Shown: piece after piece, positions 9,523 to 23,300 of the stretch
How positions within the stretch are numbered: the stretch's first letter is position 1
How the letters are laid out: each line of letters starts with the position of its first letter
DNA from: Tenebrio molitor
Taxonomy: Eukaryota > Arthropoda > Insecta > Coleoptera > Tenebrionidae
Direction: 5' to 3'
Length of the DNA stretch: 64,000 bases
Assembly (NCBI RefSeq): GCF_963966145.1
Contig: NC_091048.1
Location: 20,832,001 to 20,896,000, forward strand
The notes under the pieces: generated by a model
Told to the model about the DNA's origin: nothing
What the model saw: the letters and a program-made list of their open reading frames with translations, nothing else
Databases searched by the model: none
Translations under genes and position numbers: made by a program

Positions 9523-9837
9523 TGTTAGCTTTAAGAACGTAGGTTAGGCAACTCTGTTAGCTAGTAGGAGTACTGCGGGTGGTATGTGTTTGCGGCACAG
9601 GGCGAACCACCCCCTACCCTTGTAGGAGGGAGAACCGCAGCTGGACGGGGCAAGATCTGACCGCGGCCTCTTCCTCAAGCAGCGCTCAACGAGACCAGTT
9701 CGATTTCTGTTATCTTTATCTACCCTTATTGTGAAATACACATATTCAATTACTTCAGTATTTGTTTGCTGACGACCCCCTTTGAGCTTCTCCAGAACCA
9801 CCTGACACGAGTCCAGAGAGAAAGACGAGACGCAACA
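9523..9837 (+). repeat. 3' LTR (315 bp)
   Basis: This is the same sequence as the 5' LTR at a constant offset. It is preceded by a small palindrome (GATGCGGGACGCATC at about 9488-9502) and by only a weak purine-rich tract (near 9466-9480), so the polypurine tract is not clearly placed. Confidence 0.95.
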
Positions 9838-9987
9838 GTTGTTTTCATATTTCTTGAGCTAGAATCAATGAAAGCACTCAGTGCTCCATGTATTGAAACA
9901 AATTTAATAAAACTTCGACTTAGTCAGTGTCAAAATGACAAATATGCCAAACATTAAAAGCTTGGTTATGAACTTATGAGTAGCTAA

Positions 9988-11410
9988 GGTACTGTATTTT
10001 CAATTTGGTTGTAGGTCGTAAAATTTTATGGTACTTTAAGTTAAAGATCTTGCGGGGCTTATAAATCCTAGTTTACCACTAGCAGTGCCACGGTACAATC
10101 TGGCCAAAAGGGCATAATTTGGCTAGCTCGTTTGGTGGTGGTTAGGGCGCCACCCGCGGTAGAGCTGGGTTCGATGAGGTACCTCCGCAGGTAGGGACTC
10201 AAACTAGGCCAGATGATGTTAAATTACTATAAAGTTAAAATATAAACAACGTAGTTGGAGAGGGGGGTCCTCGAACTTGGATTTATTAGTGAATTAGTTG
10301 TTACTAAGCGTTAAATTACTGATATGCACAATTAATGATTATAGATTAAACGCGGAGGTTGGTAGCTATCAAGGCTCTTACAGAATTATTAGTATGTATA
10401 ACGAAATGATTAGTCAGTAAAATATGAAAGGCTACGGTAAGGTTGCTCTGAAGGAGCGGTTGGAAAAAGGGTAGTGACAAAGTTGAAATTATGGGAATTG
10501 TTTGGTCATTTGCTTGCCGTTCCTCCTAGTGCAGGTGAACTTAGCTCCTCGGTTATAGCGATTGCTGCAAGTCGTGGCGAGATTCGTAAGTCGGCAAGAT
10601 GATCGAAATTATTGAGATTGTTGGAATTTGTTGGAATTGTCGAGATAGTCGGGATAGTCGGGATTTGTTGGACTGAGGTTGTTAGGGCTGAGGTTGTTGG
10701 GATATTCTACAAAATAAAAAAATCTGCTGTAAAGAGGCGATATCTAACATCATCCGCATATACCTCTTGGCAGAGAAAATACCCAACGGATAGTTATCGA
10801 CTGGAAAACCAGAATATTCGCTCTATTGTGCCCAAGACTGCTGATGATGGTCAATGCCTAAAAGAGTATCGTGAGGGCGCGGTGATTTTATGCGAGAGAC
10901 ACATACCTCTAATGCCTATATCCGTAAGATCCTCCAAATGGAGCTGCAGGGTACAAGGCGCGGTAATTCTAAACAGACGGTATACCTTGACCCTTGAAGA
11001 CTATGGTACTTTGGAAATCCCAATCTAATGGTAAAGTTTGCCCAAAATAACCACTTCAGATACGGCACAGGTTAGCGTCTCTGTTTTCTGACAGGCAAGA
11101 TTTTTTTAGAATAACAAATTAAAAAAAGAAAGGTCCGTTGCTAACCATGGATTTCTTGATGTTGCAAAAACCAAACGATAGAAAAAAAAAATAGTGACAA
11201 TGTTGCAAAAACCAAACGATAGAAAAAAAAAATAGTGACAGCAGGTAATATTTTAAGCAGGGTTGTATTGTACATTTTGTATATTTGCATTGTACGGCAA
11301 ACGGCACGCGCCGCTTCCTAACCTTTTCAAACCCAACCATTGTGCCCGTTAATCGCTCATAATATGCAATAAAATTTTACGACCTACAACCAAATTGAGA
11401 ATACAATACC
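9988..11410. mobile_element. 1.4-kb TIR element, no recognisable transposase
   Basis: The two ends are inverted copies of about 42 bp: GGTACTGTATTTTCAATTTG at the left and, read in reverse from 11410, GGTATTGTATTCTCAATTTG, both followed by GTTGTAGGTCGTAAAATTTT. The interior has GC-rich islands (10110-10200) and a 138-codon open stretch (10612-11028) without a proper start or recognisable motif. I cannot assign a superfamily. It fills most of the space between the LTR element and MTO1. Confidence 0.75.
11161..11242. repeat. 41-bp direct duplication
   Basis: The unit starting GTTGCAAAAACCAAACGATA and ending ATAGTGACAAT occurs twice in tandem (11161-11201 and 11202-11242), almost unchanged. It is inside the 1.4-kb TIR element, near its right end. 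Confidence 0.85.
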
Positions 11411-11745
11411 TATGGTTTAGAAATTTTGACAACTGAATGACACAATCTGCCCAGTTTTCCGTTAGTGTCTTTATATTTCCGTGTCCGCAATAGTACTATT
11501 CGTTGTAGGTTGCGCTTACGGAAGGAAATTTACAAAGTTGTGAATCGACCTTTAGAATATCTTTCAAAGTTGTGTGTATTGTTCTAACCTCACTTTTTTT
11601 ATTGAAAATTTGAAAAACACTCCAATTTAATGATCGAACCGTATAAAAGCTTTAATTATTAGTGCCGTTAATACCGACTTCAGATTTTTAACTTCGTAGT
11701 GAATCTTGTGATAATCTTTGTGTCTTAACCTAACCTTGTTGAAAA

Positions 11746-14114
11746 ATGTTGAATTACTGTCGAAAGTTATTGGGGGCTCCCCTAAAAATTAACCATTTTC
11801 GAACGTTTCACAACTTTCCTTTAGAAAAAAAGTATGATGTTATAGTTGTGGGAGGAGGACACGCTGGTAGTGAAGCATGTGCAGCCGCGGCTAGAATGGG
11901 AGCCCAAACTCTATTAATTACCCATAAAAAAGAAACCGTAGGTAAGTGATGCGTTTCAATAATGTGTCACCAGTTAAACAGAAATAATCAGGGGAGATGT
12001 CGTGCAACCCCTCCTTCGGTGGCATTGGAAAAGGCCATTTAATGAGGGAAGTTGATGCTTTAGATGGAATCTGTGGTCGCATGTGTGACTTGTCTGGAAT
12101 ACAGTATAAGGTGAATTTTTATTAATTGTTGATAAAAGAAGTAATTATACCATTTAGGTCCTCAATAGAAGAAAAGGCCCTGCAGTCTGGGGCTATCGTG
12201 CCCAAATTGACAGAGATTTATACAAAAAACATATTCAAAACGAATTATTTAAAGATACACCAAATTTAGATATTCTAGTTGCTTCTGTTGAAGATTTAAT
12301 TGTAGAAAATCCCACCTCCAACAACAATGGCCAGACTACCGTAGAGTGTTACGGAATCATTTTAAATGATGGTACTAAAGTCAGTTCAAAAAGTGTTGTC
12401 ATAACAACAGGTACATTTTTGAATGGACAAATTAACATTGGTACAAACATTTATCCAGCTGGCAGAATTGGTGATAAACCATCAATTGGTTTAGCAAAAA
12501 CTTTGTCTTCATTAAATTTGCGAATGGGACGCCTGAAAACAGGAACCCCACCTAGACTTAAAGCTGATACTATAAATTATAAAGCTTGTAATATTCAAAA
12601 AGGTGACAACCCACCTCTGCCCTTTTCATTTATGAATGACAAAGTTTGGATAAAGGTATCAGACTATTTTTGGATTTAATTACCCTTCTGATACATCTTC
12701 TTTAGCCTGAAGATCAGTTACTGTGCTACTTGACTAAAACTTCTCTAAAAATTGAATCAATCATAAAAAATAATCTGCACGTCAATCGACACGTTAGTGA
12801 AGAAGTCACTGGTCCAAGATATTGTCCTAGCATTGAATCAAAAATTTTGAGATTCGGAGGCCGTGAACATCAAGTGTGGTTAGAACCAGAAGGTTTAAAC
12901 AGTAACGTAATCTACCCCAACGGTTTATCTTGCACACTACCTGAGGAACTGCAAGTTCAACTCATACATACAATACCTGGATTAGAAAAAGCAGAAGTTC
13001 TTAGACCAGGTTTGTAATTTAAATCTTTCATTACCCCAGTGACTTCCATTTTCTAGGATATGGTGTTGAATATGATTTTGTCGACCCTAGAGAACTACAA
13101 ACCACTTTGGAATTAAAAAGAATCCATCATTTGTTCCTTGCCGGTCAGATTAACGGAACGACAGGGTATGAAGAAGCGGCGGCGCAAGGTATTATTGCAG
13201 GAATAAATGCAGCAGCTCTGGTAATTTTACTTTACAATTGCATGTAAGTTGGTAACATTGTCTTTTAGGCTTTGGGAAAAACTCCCATCACTATAAGTCG
13301 CACTGAAGGTTACATAGGCGTACTCATTGACGATTTAACAACTTTAGGAACAACTGAACCCTACAGGATGTTCACTAGTAGAGCTGAATTCAGACTAACC
13401 TTAAGACCAGACAATGCAGATCAAAGATTGACAGGGAAAGGTTTTCAAGTTGGCTGTGTTACAAAAGAGAGATATGACAAAATGGTGGAGATCAAAGAGA
13501 AAGTTGCTGAAAGTATAGCCCTTCTGAAGAGTATTACTAAAACAGTGTCCCAATGGAGGAAGTTTCTGCATGTGACTCCATCCAAGAACCCAATGCAAAA
13601 ATCGTAAGTACGCCACTGTTTTAAGGTTACAGTTGTGCTAGTTCATTATAACTGTGTTGTCTTTAGTTATGTCAATTTATAGGGCCTTTGAAATGATTGA
13701 TGTAAATAATGAAGGAATAACAATTTCAATGTTGGCTAAGGTAGCTCCAGAATTATTGGCTCTAACTCACGATCCGTTGCTCGAAAACCGCCTTCACATC
13801 GAGGCATTGTACGAATTTGCTGCCGCAGAACAAGCAGTAGAAGTAGAAGAAGTTCGAAGAGAAGAATCTCTAATAATTCCGAAGGATCTCGATTATAATT
13901 CAAATAATCTCAATCTCAATTCTGAAGAAAGAGAAAAGTTGTTAACTATTCAGCCACAAACAGTAATAACAATCAAATTATTTTTGATAAATCTTTAACA
14001 AAACGAGTGTTTCAGATAGCAGCTGCTAGTAGAATACCAGGACTTACTCCTTCTTCTGTTTTTAGACTGTTACGATTTGTCAAAAAATACCCACAGGCGC
14101 AGGCTACATTGTAA
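11746..14114 (+). CDS. MTO1: MTO1, mitochondrial tRNA wobble-uridine modification enzyme (GidA/MnmG family)
   Basis: MTO1 works with GTPBP3/MSS1 in mitochondria to install the 5-taurinomethyl-type group on U34 of tRNAs; it is an FAD enzyme. I place eight exons: 11746-11941, 11992-12110, 12158-12655, 12706-13009, 13057-13220, 13269-13603, 13683-13962, 14016-14114. They total 1,995 nt, 664 aa, close to animal MTO1. A basic N-terminus (MLNYCRKLLGAPLKI) fits a mitochondrial targeting peptide. The FAD dinucleotide motif VVGGGHAGSEA follows near residue 34, then CNPSFGGIGKGHL, GTFLNG, RLKTGTPPRL, the GQINGTTGYEEAAAQG block, SRAEFRLTLRPDNAD and a C-terminal SRIPGLTPSS helix domain. Exon 7 uses the second of two nearby acceptors (TTTATAG); the first would introduce a stop. 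The gene ends only 281 bp before the DNAH2 start. Confidence 0.95.
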
Positions 14115-14395
14115 TTGTTGCTAATATTTTCGACTGTTTATTTAACAAATACAAATATACATTCATATAAATAAGTGTTTTTTTAATAACCTGTGCAGCC
14201 AATCAATAACTAACTTAAATCTAGTCGCTGCGGTGACCCTAGGCGGTGACATCCCCGCTTACGAAACATCAAGTAGGCAAATTAACGGTTTCCATGACAA
14301 CGTCAATAAATAAATATTCTTTTTTGCTTAAACGAGACAAAGCACATCATAAGAAAAGAATAAATACGAATAAATAAAGTGAATTGATTAATGCA

Positions 14396-17300
14396 ATGAC
14401 GACACCGTCACCTCTTGAAGAAAATGAAGAAAAAGATTCACTCTTCTCGGATAAATCCGAAGGTAATCACACATTTCCTGTCTTCATTTGGCCATTTCAA
14501 ATGTTTTCCCTTAGATAAAGCGGTAAGAATACAAACTCCTGAAATCGACACCAGCGAACAACTAAAAGTCAGTTACACCGACGAAGAACTGGACAAACTG
14601 GTGGGTTACATCAAGAACTTAACCACACTTTATGACTTGCGTCCCGACGATTGGAGAGAAGAGAACTACGAAGTTATAAAACAGTTCTTCTTAACACCCA
14701 CCGAACCACTCCTGACAATCTATTTCCTAAATGATGAATTATCTTGTCAATTGGGCACACCTGCTAGACCGGTCATGGATTTGACATACTTCCTAAGACA
14801 ACCTCTGGAGATTTACGACGTTAACACGTTCTTCGACACAATCAATTTTGGTACAATGGACGATAACATAGAAGGAAGCATTTTGAATATAGTCGAAAAT
14901 GTGTACGCACCAATTTTTTTCAAATCCAACCATTGGCCCGAAAGTAATGTTGTACTGTGTGATTTTTCCCAAATAATTGTTTTGTCTAGGTGTTAAAAAC
15001 GATTTTTCCCACAATCTCCATATGTTCTTGTCCAAATTTACCGACGTTCACAGTAAACTCTTCGGTTTGACTATACTGTATATACCACGCGAGGCACTGG
15101 AAATTCCAGTCGACGTAGCCAGTCTCGACAAAGAATTGGTAAAACGACTGGAAGCCATTGTCGTGTATTGGACCAAACAAATCCGTGTAGGTCTCCAAGA
15201 TCAAGACCAAAACACTCCTGACGATTTACTGTGCCCCATCGATGAATACGATTTTTGGGTTTATCGATGTAAGTTCTCAAATTAATCTTGTGTTGTGATT
15301 ATTCCTCGGTCAAATCTTCAGTTGAAAATTTGTCTGGTTTGAACTACCAATTGACCAACCAAAGCTTGAAACACATCTGTGACATTCTGATAGCAGTGCA
15401 GTCCACTTACGTGCATCAGTTTTTGGTGCTGGCTGACGAAATCGAAAGAAATGTGAAAGAATCGATGTCGAACATTGAATATCTTCAGATACTCAGAAAA
15501 CCGTGTACTGAACTCTCCGAAATTAAAAAACCTGACGAGATGCGTGAGAAATTAGCTGAAATTCTGCATTTAATCAGATTTATTTGGCTGAACAGTCCCT
15601 ACTACAACACAATCGAGAAAATTACAGCTTTATGTAGAGCGCTGAGCAATCAGGTCATCTTGCAATGTACAAATTACATAAACTTAGATCTTGTCTTTGA
15701 AGAAAAGAAGAGCAGGGAAGGAATCAAAATGTTCGAGACTTGCATCGACGGCTTGACACAATACATCAGGACGTACGTTCTGGTATGCAACTATCAAACC
15801 AAAATCTGAACAAAACAAATACCTAATATAAGTGTAGATTTCCCAGAGTCATAACAAATTTGGAACGAGACCGTGGGTCCTAGACAAGGCTCCAATTTTT
15901 AACCATGTCGACTCCTTTATACAGCGCTGCAAGGACATGATTGAAATATGTGAAGCTATGATTAATTTTGGACGCCACGATGAGACCGAGGAAATACCAA
16001 AACCAAATTTCGGGGGCTCCAGACGAATGGAGTTTCTGGTTTGGTGCAATAAGGTCGAGGAAATGTTTGCAGAAAGCTTGAAATCCGTTCAAGATGTACC
16101 CACGTTCCTTGTATTGTATTTACCTTTCTAACTGTTCAAACATTTTAAGGTGAAGAGTATCATTTTGGACGTCCAAGAGTCACAGTGGTACGACCAAATG
16201 TTGCAATTTAAGAATCGTATGAAAGACATTGAAGTGGTGATTGAGAACTTAACGAATGCGCTGTTCGAGGAAGTGGCAAATGTGGAAGAAGGTATCGAGA
16301 GTTTGGCTGCGTTGTACAATTACTCGAAACGAGAGAGTCTCAAGCCCTTATTCGACGGAAAGACTCAGTTTGTGTATGAAATGTTCAAAGAAGAAATTCA
16401 CGAGTGCAAACGGGATTTAACCAATCAAGAACAATACCCAGCACGCCTACCCTACTACGCTGGCAGAGCGATGATCGCAAACATGAAAAAAAATAGACTC
16501 GTGATTATTAGAAAAGTGAGTGTATTCATTTTCGCTAGGTCGTGATTATATTTCGAACGATTTCAGCTTTTCGAGGATGCGAAATGGTTGATGCCTTGTA
16601 GCATCTCGCAAGAAATTTTTTCGCAGTTTGAGAAACTGGCCAGCTCAATTGACGAAAGGATTTTAGGTTTGTATCGTAAGTGGAACGATCGCGTGGGCGA
16701 AGATGTTGGCAAACGCCTCAACAGACCCTTGATGTGTAAAAGCATCACAAAACCAGGTCTACTCGAGTGCAACATAGACAGATCTTTGTTGGATATATTT
16801 ACCGAGGCCAAGTACTGGGAGTCGCTCAAGTACGAAGTACCAGCTCATATTAAGTCAGTGTATGAAAAATCAGCCAATGTTAAGTTTGTTTACGAGAGTG
16901 TCTTGGCTGTGGTTCTTGATTATAACAAAATTGTGGCGTCTCTGAGCGACGATGAGAGACTGTTATTCAAACCTTTGATAACAATAGTGGAGAAAAAAAT
17001 TGCTCCCGGGTTGTCAAAACTGACTTGGGCGTCAGATGTATCAGATGAGTACATCGCCGAATGCTCATATAACACTGCCGAGGTTTGTTTAAAAAAGTCA
17101 CATATTTGATTTACCTACACGGTGTATTTTTGTAGTTGCAACAATTTCTAGACGATTATAAAAGTTGCAATTTGCAAATCGTCGCGATTTGTGAAAAAAT
17201 TTGCGACACTTACCTGTTCCACATTACTCCTAATCATGTCTTCAAGATCAAAGAACTCGTTGTTGAAATATCAAGTCAACTTGAGAAGACGATGGAAGTG

Positions 17301-20300
17301 CTTGTCGAATACTACCACAAGATTATACAGTTTCTGATTTTGGTTTTTGAAGGTTTTGAGAATTATATGACGGTGGTAAGTTTCGACACAACGCGACGTC
17401 TGATGCGTTGCTCACGACATTGTTTCCCAGATGGCCAACCAGTGGATCACTTACATCAACAACTTTGACACTCTGATGGAAGAGGCGTTGAAAATCTGTT
17501 GCAGAAACTCGTTGAATCACATGTTCGAATGTCTGCACGGCGATGATACTTTAGGCCCGAATCCCGTTCTAGAACTGACAGCGAGTTTGAAAGAGAATCG
17601 AGTAAGTTACGCATTTTCAAAAGTCGTTGTCTAATCGCTTGTTTAGATCAACTTTGAACCAACGTTGGGTGAAGTGGCGAAAGTGATCTACAACGTCCTC
17701 CCCAATATAGTGGAAGCGCTGACTACTTTACCGCGACTAAATGATAAGTTTCATGTTGCTGAGACCGATTTTACTCCATATTATGGAATCATTGAGCAAG
17801 ATCCGGAGTGCCAGAAACTTCAGAAGAAGCTCAACGAAGGTACGTCTTGTTAAGTCTCGTCAGGTCATCCAGATCTTATTTTTCAGAGGTGAGTATCAAC
17901 GTCAAGATGATCCAAGAATACATGACGACTTGGGAACCGTTCCGCGACCTATGGGAAATCGACAAAGACCTTTTCATGTCCAAATACGAAACAGAAAACC
18001 CAAGTGCATCACAGTTTGATGCAAACATCGGGAGATATACGGAAGTGGCCAACAACGTGCAGATACAAGAAGGAGTGACAGTTGTTCATTTCATACGAAT
18101 AAATTGCGCAGAATTGAAACGAGCCATTATTGAGCATTGTCTCGAGTGGCAAGTCAAATTGTGCGAGCTTTTGTACAAGCTGACGGTTAGAAATATTGAC
18201 GAAATTTATGACTACATTAAAGTCAATTCAGAGGCGTAAGTATTATTTACTGTACAAGTGCTGTCATACATCGGAATTTTTCAGGATTTTAAAAGAACCA
18301 CAGAATTTGATCGAAATGGAAGAGGCCATCGCTCTTCACGAACTGTTGGTAGCGGAAGTTCCCCGTAAAGAAGAAATGTTTCCTTTCATAACAGATCAAA
18401 TGGTAGTTTTGGAAAAATACAACGTACATGTTCCTAACGACGTCCGTATTCGAGAGAAGGCAATTCCAACAGAATGGACTCATTACTTGGATATTCTGGC
18501 CGAAGCCGACAAGATGCTCGGCTATTCTAAGGTACTGGTCAGAGGCCACAAGGAAAATAGATATTAACACTTCCACCAATAATATCCATTTTCCTTCTTC
18601 CTTTTTTTCCTTTATGTTCTATTCACTTTTTTAACAAGATTCTAAGGTACAAATTTACTGAAAGGTGCAAAGATACATAAATTCAGTTAATTGTTTTAGG
18701 ATACTTTCAAAACAAGACTTCTCGAAGATGCCGAAGTGTTGAAGAAAGATGGCAAGACTCTGCTTGATGATTTCTTGGTTACTGGTCCTTTCTCGTCGGA
18801 ATGGTCTGCGGACGAGGCGCTGAAGTACATTGCTGACATAAAAGCTAAACTGGCGCTTATGAGAGAGCACGAGAAAGATTTGAGAGCAGATTTGGGCATC
18901 TTCGGGCTCAGCCTGCCCGACACGATAGAACTAACAAAACTAGAACGAGTACATGTCACGTTGTTTCTTTTACTTTTTATTTAAATCGTCCGATTCACTA
19001 GGAGATAGCAGCGATCGAGCTGGTGTGGCAGCTAACAGACGAATGGAACAAAGCTTGGGAAAAGTACAAATCGGGAGAATTTTGGAAAATCGAAACCGAA
19101 GAAATGGAACTTACCGCGCAAACTCTATTCAGAAAGTTGACGAGACTGTCTCGCGAATTAAAAGACAAAGGGTACAGACTTGTAGAAGAACTACTTCTGG
19201 TTAACGGTTTTTGTTGACAGTTGGGAGATCGTGGACCACACGAGATTGCGAGTGGACGCCTTCCGCAGAACTCTTCCGCTGATTGGCGATTTGAAAAATC
19301 CGTCGATGCGTCCAAGACATTGGGAACGTGTGCGTAAAGTGGTAGGAAAAGACTTCGACGAGAATTCGCCGGATTTCAATCTGGAAGCGATCTATGCCAT
19401 GGAAATGCACAAATTTGCAGAAGAAATCAACGATATATCTAATTGTGCGACCATGGAATTGCAGATCGAGAAAGGTCTTGCTAATATAGCACACGTTTGG
19501 AAGGACATGAAGATCGAAATGGTGCCACACAAAGACAAAGGCCTATACAGGTAGGAATGAAAAAACGGTTTCTCAATATACGCAGAATTTTTCTTGTAGG
19601 ATTAAGAGTGTTGAGGAATGTTTCCAAACTCTCGAAGATCATATGCTGCAGTTATCTACAATGAAAAGTACTCGCTTCGTCGAACCTTTTACCAAAGAAG
19701 TAGATTATTGGGAAAGGACTTTGTCGTACATATTGGAAACATTAGAAGCGGCTCTTTCTGTGCAAAGGCAGTGGTTGTATCTTGAAGTAATCATCGTAAA
19801 TGCTGAGAAACACATTTTAATGTTTTTAAATTTTACAGAATATTTTTTTTGGTGAAGATATTCGCAAACAGTTACCAAGGGAATCTGAAGGCTTCGATCG
19901 ATTATCAGAAGAATGGAAAAGCGTTACTATTCACATGCAAGCTGGAAAGACGGCAATGAAAGCCACTCAGTACGAACCTGCACCTTATCTTTATAATAAA
20001 TTAAACAGAATGAATGATAAACTGGAGCTTATCCAGAGGGCACTAGAGAGATACTTGGAGACCAAGCGCCATATTTTTCCGCGTTTCTATTTTATCTCAA
20101 ACGACGACATGCTCGAGATTCTGGGTAATTCCAAAAAACCGGAAGCTGTACAACCTCACCTGAAGAAACTTTTCGACAATTTAACCAAACTGAAGCTGCA
20201 AAGAAACACTGTTTCAAATAAACAAGAAGCGGTCGGCATGTTTTCCGAAGATGGCGAATACATGGACTTTACAAAGCTTGTAGTTTTGGATGGGCCTGTC

Positions 20301-23300
20301 GAAATGTGGCTTTTAGAAGTAGAAGCACAAATGAGAGCTACTCTAAGAAAAGAGTTTAAACCGTGTCGGAGCGCTCTGAAGAAGATGTTGAGCAAGAGGG
20401 ATAAATGGTTGTTGACTTATTCCGGCCAGCTCTGCAATGCTTGCAGTCAGGTACGTTTGTACGACAAAACATGAACGCATTTTATATTTCCACTCAGATA
20501 CAATGGACTACCGACTGTACCAAAGCTTTGGTGCATGCTAAAATGACTGAAAGTAAGAAGCCATTGAAGAGATTGAGGAGGAAGCAAAATCAAGTCTTGA
20601 GTAAACTATCGGAATTGAGCAGAAGAGATTTGACTAAACTACAACGCCTGAAAGCTAACTCGCTCATCACAATAGAAATTCACTGTCGCGATGTTATCGA
20701 CAAAATGTACAAAGCCAGTAAGTTGTGAAAATTTCCAATAGAAAAATGAAAACATTTTTGTGAAGATTGTAGAGACACGAATTCGTTTGAGTGGTTTTCT
20801 CAGCTAAGATTTTATTGGGACAGAGACCAAGACGACTGCGTTATCAAACAAACGAACACAAGTTTCATGTATGGCTACGAGTACAACGGCAATTCTGGAC
20901 GGCTCGTTATCACTCCACTAACTGACAGGTAGAGATATTTTCATATTTGATGGCGGAAACAAAAGACTGAGAAATGTCACAAATTTGTACTGTCAGTGTC
21001 AAATTTCTCAAAGACGTTCGTGATTTCGACAGAAATGCAGCAAATTGACAATAAGAAACTTATTAATCGTCGAACTAGAGACATAATTTGTAATACGTTT
21101 GATTGTGTGAGAACAACTTTTCCTTTTGAACCACTGACAAAAATTAAAGAACGGGTTTTTATTTTTTCAGTCTATTTAGCGAAAATTTAAATTTACCTAG
21201 GCATTCCTTTTTACGGCGTTTATGAGAAATTTGACACTGACAATGCAATTTTGTGACATTTCTCAGTCTTTTGTTTCCCCCACCAAATATGAAAATACCT
21301 CTAGTTTACAAAATATCGGAAATCGTTATTGATAAACTTTACTAGGTGTTACATAACTTTAACAACGGCGCTCCATCTTTTCCGCGGGGGAAGTCCCAAA
21401 GGACCAGCCGGAACAGGCAAAACTGAGACTGTCAAGGACTTGGGAAAGGCCATGGGTATGTGGGTTATAGTCAATAATTGTTCCGAAGGTCTTGATTACA
21501 AGAGCATGGGAAAGTGTTTCTCGGGGCTGGCCCAGACCGGCGCTTGGGGTTGCTTCGACGAATTTAACCGAATCAATATTGAAGTGCTTTCGGTTGTGGC
21601 CCAACAGATCCTCAGCATACTTTTGGCGATATCTCGTAAACTCAAACAATTTGTTTTCGAAGGTAAAACAACCAAAACAATTTGTATTTTTTACTGATTT
21701 TGTGATTTAGGAACGGAGATTAATCTAAAATTAACTTGCGGAATTTTTATCACAATGAATCCTGGCTACGCTGGCAGAACTGAACTACCAGACAATTTGA
21801 AATCTATGTTTCGTCCGATTTCTATGATGGTTCCTGATAGTGCTATCATAGCTGAAAATATTCTTTTTAGCGACGGCTTTCAAAACACTAAAATCTTAGC
21901 CAAAAAAGTCTACACTTTGTACCAGCTTGCGATGCAGCAGTTGAGCAAACAAGACCATTACGATTTCGGTCTGCGTTCGATGGTCGCTTTACTGCGGTAC
22001 GGTGGCAGGAAAAGACGACAGTTTCCCCATTTTCCAGAAGACGAAATAATTTATCTCGCCATGCGCGACATGAACATAGCTAGATTGACATCAGATGATT
22101 TACCACTTTTCAGCGGGATAATGTCTGACATTTTCCCCGGAGTGACCATACCGACTGTCGACTATGTGGACATGACTAACGCTATCGTAGAGTATATGAA
22201 CGAACGCGGGTTGCAGGTATCACAAACAATTTTTATTACGTACAAAAAACAAATTACTTTCTTTTGAAAGCCCATACAAAGCGCCATCACAAAAGTTATC
22301 CAACTCTACGAAACGAAGTGTTCTAGACATTCAGTTATGATTTTGGGTAGGACAGGATCGGCGAAGTCGACAACGTGGCACACGCTTCAAGGAGCGATGG
22401 GGAAATTGTGCAAACAAGGAAAATCCGGCTTTAATGTTGTTCACGCGTATGCTATCAATCCGAAAGCTTTGAATTTAGGAGAGCTGTACGGGGAATATAA
22501 TCTTAGTACGAATGAATGGTTGGATGGTGTTATTAGCGCTGTCATGCGAGCAACATGTTCTGGTAAATAAATAAAATACAAATAGTAAAATACAACACTT
22601 AGGGTCGAATGTACAGAGGAAACCCCAGATGAGAAATGGATCTTATTCGACGGTCCAGTCGATGCTGTTTGGATAGAGAACATGAACAGCGTCATGGATG
22701 ATAACAAAATCTTAACTTTAATCAACAGTGATCGGATCACCATGCCCGAACAAGTTTCTCTGTTATTTGAAGTGGGTGACTTATCAGTGGCATCACCTGC
22801 TACTGTTAGCAGATGCGGAATGGTCTACAATGACTATAAAGATTGGGGGTGGGTGCCTTATGTTACTTCCTGGATACAGCGACAAACCAAACGCGGACAA
22901 GAATACCAAGAAACTGTAAATATTTGCGTAAGGGTGTATTTTTTTCAACGCGAATTGTTCACAGATGATGAAATTTTTCACGGTATATTTGCAAAAAATA
23001 TTGGATTTTAAAAGAGCAAACTGTGAAGAAGCAGCCGGATGCGTTGAACTTAACATGGTCATGTCTTTGTGTAAACTGCTTGAAATATTGGCAACTGTTG
23101 AGAATGGTGTTAATCCTAATGATGAGGAAAATTTCGTAGACATGGCGAAGAACTGGTTCTTATTCTGGTACATTTAAACAAATGATTTGATGCAGTATTT
23201 GTAAGGTCATTTTAGCATGATTTGGTCGGTTTGTTGCACAACAAATGAAGAAGGTAGGAGGAAATTAGACGCTTTTATTAGAGAGAAAGAAGGAGTGTTT

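Larger units (their letters stand above)
4289..9837 (+). mobile_element. complete Ty3/Gypsy-type LTR retrotransposon
   Basis: The 5,549-bp element has two 315-bp LTRs in direct orientation (4289-4603 and 9523-9837) beginning TG and ending CA, flanked by the 4-bp target duplication GTTG (4285-4288 and 9838-9841). Between them is one open frame with domain order gag, protease, reverse transcriptase, RNase H, integrase, which is the Ty3/Gypsy order. No env-like frame follows. The base composition is much more GC-rich than the flanks. By eye the LTRs look identical, which implies a recent insertion. A tRNA-Leu-like primer site would suit the Mdg3/micropia-type lineages, but that placement is weak. 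Confidence 0.95.

Noticed and set aside
13603..13683. Premature stop at the MTO1 exon 6/7 junction
   Set aside because: It arises only with the first acceptor (TTTAG). The TTTATAG acceptor at 13682 gives the conserved SAFEMI sequence.
22562..22616. Apparent one-base frameshift between DNAH2 exons 22 and 23
   Set aside because: Using the acceptor TGTACAG at 22616 instead of CTTAG at 22602 restores phase and gives the expected TCSEETPDEKW sequence.
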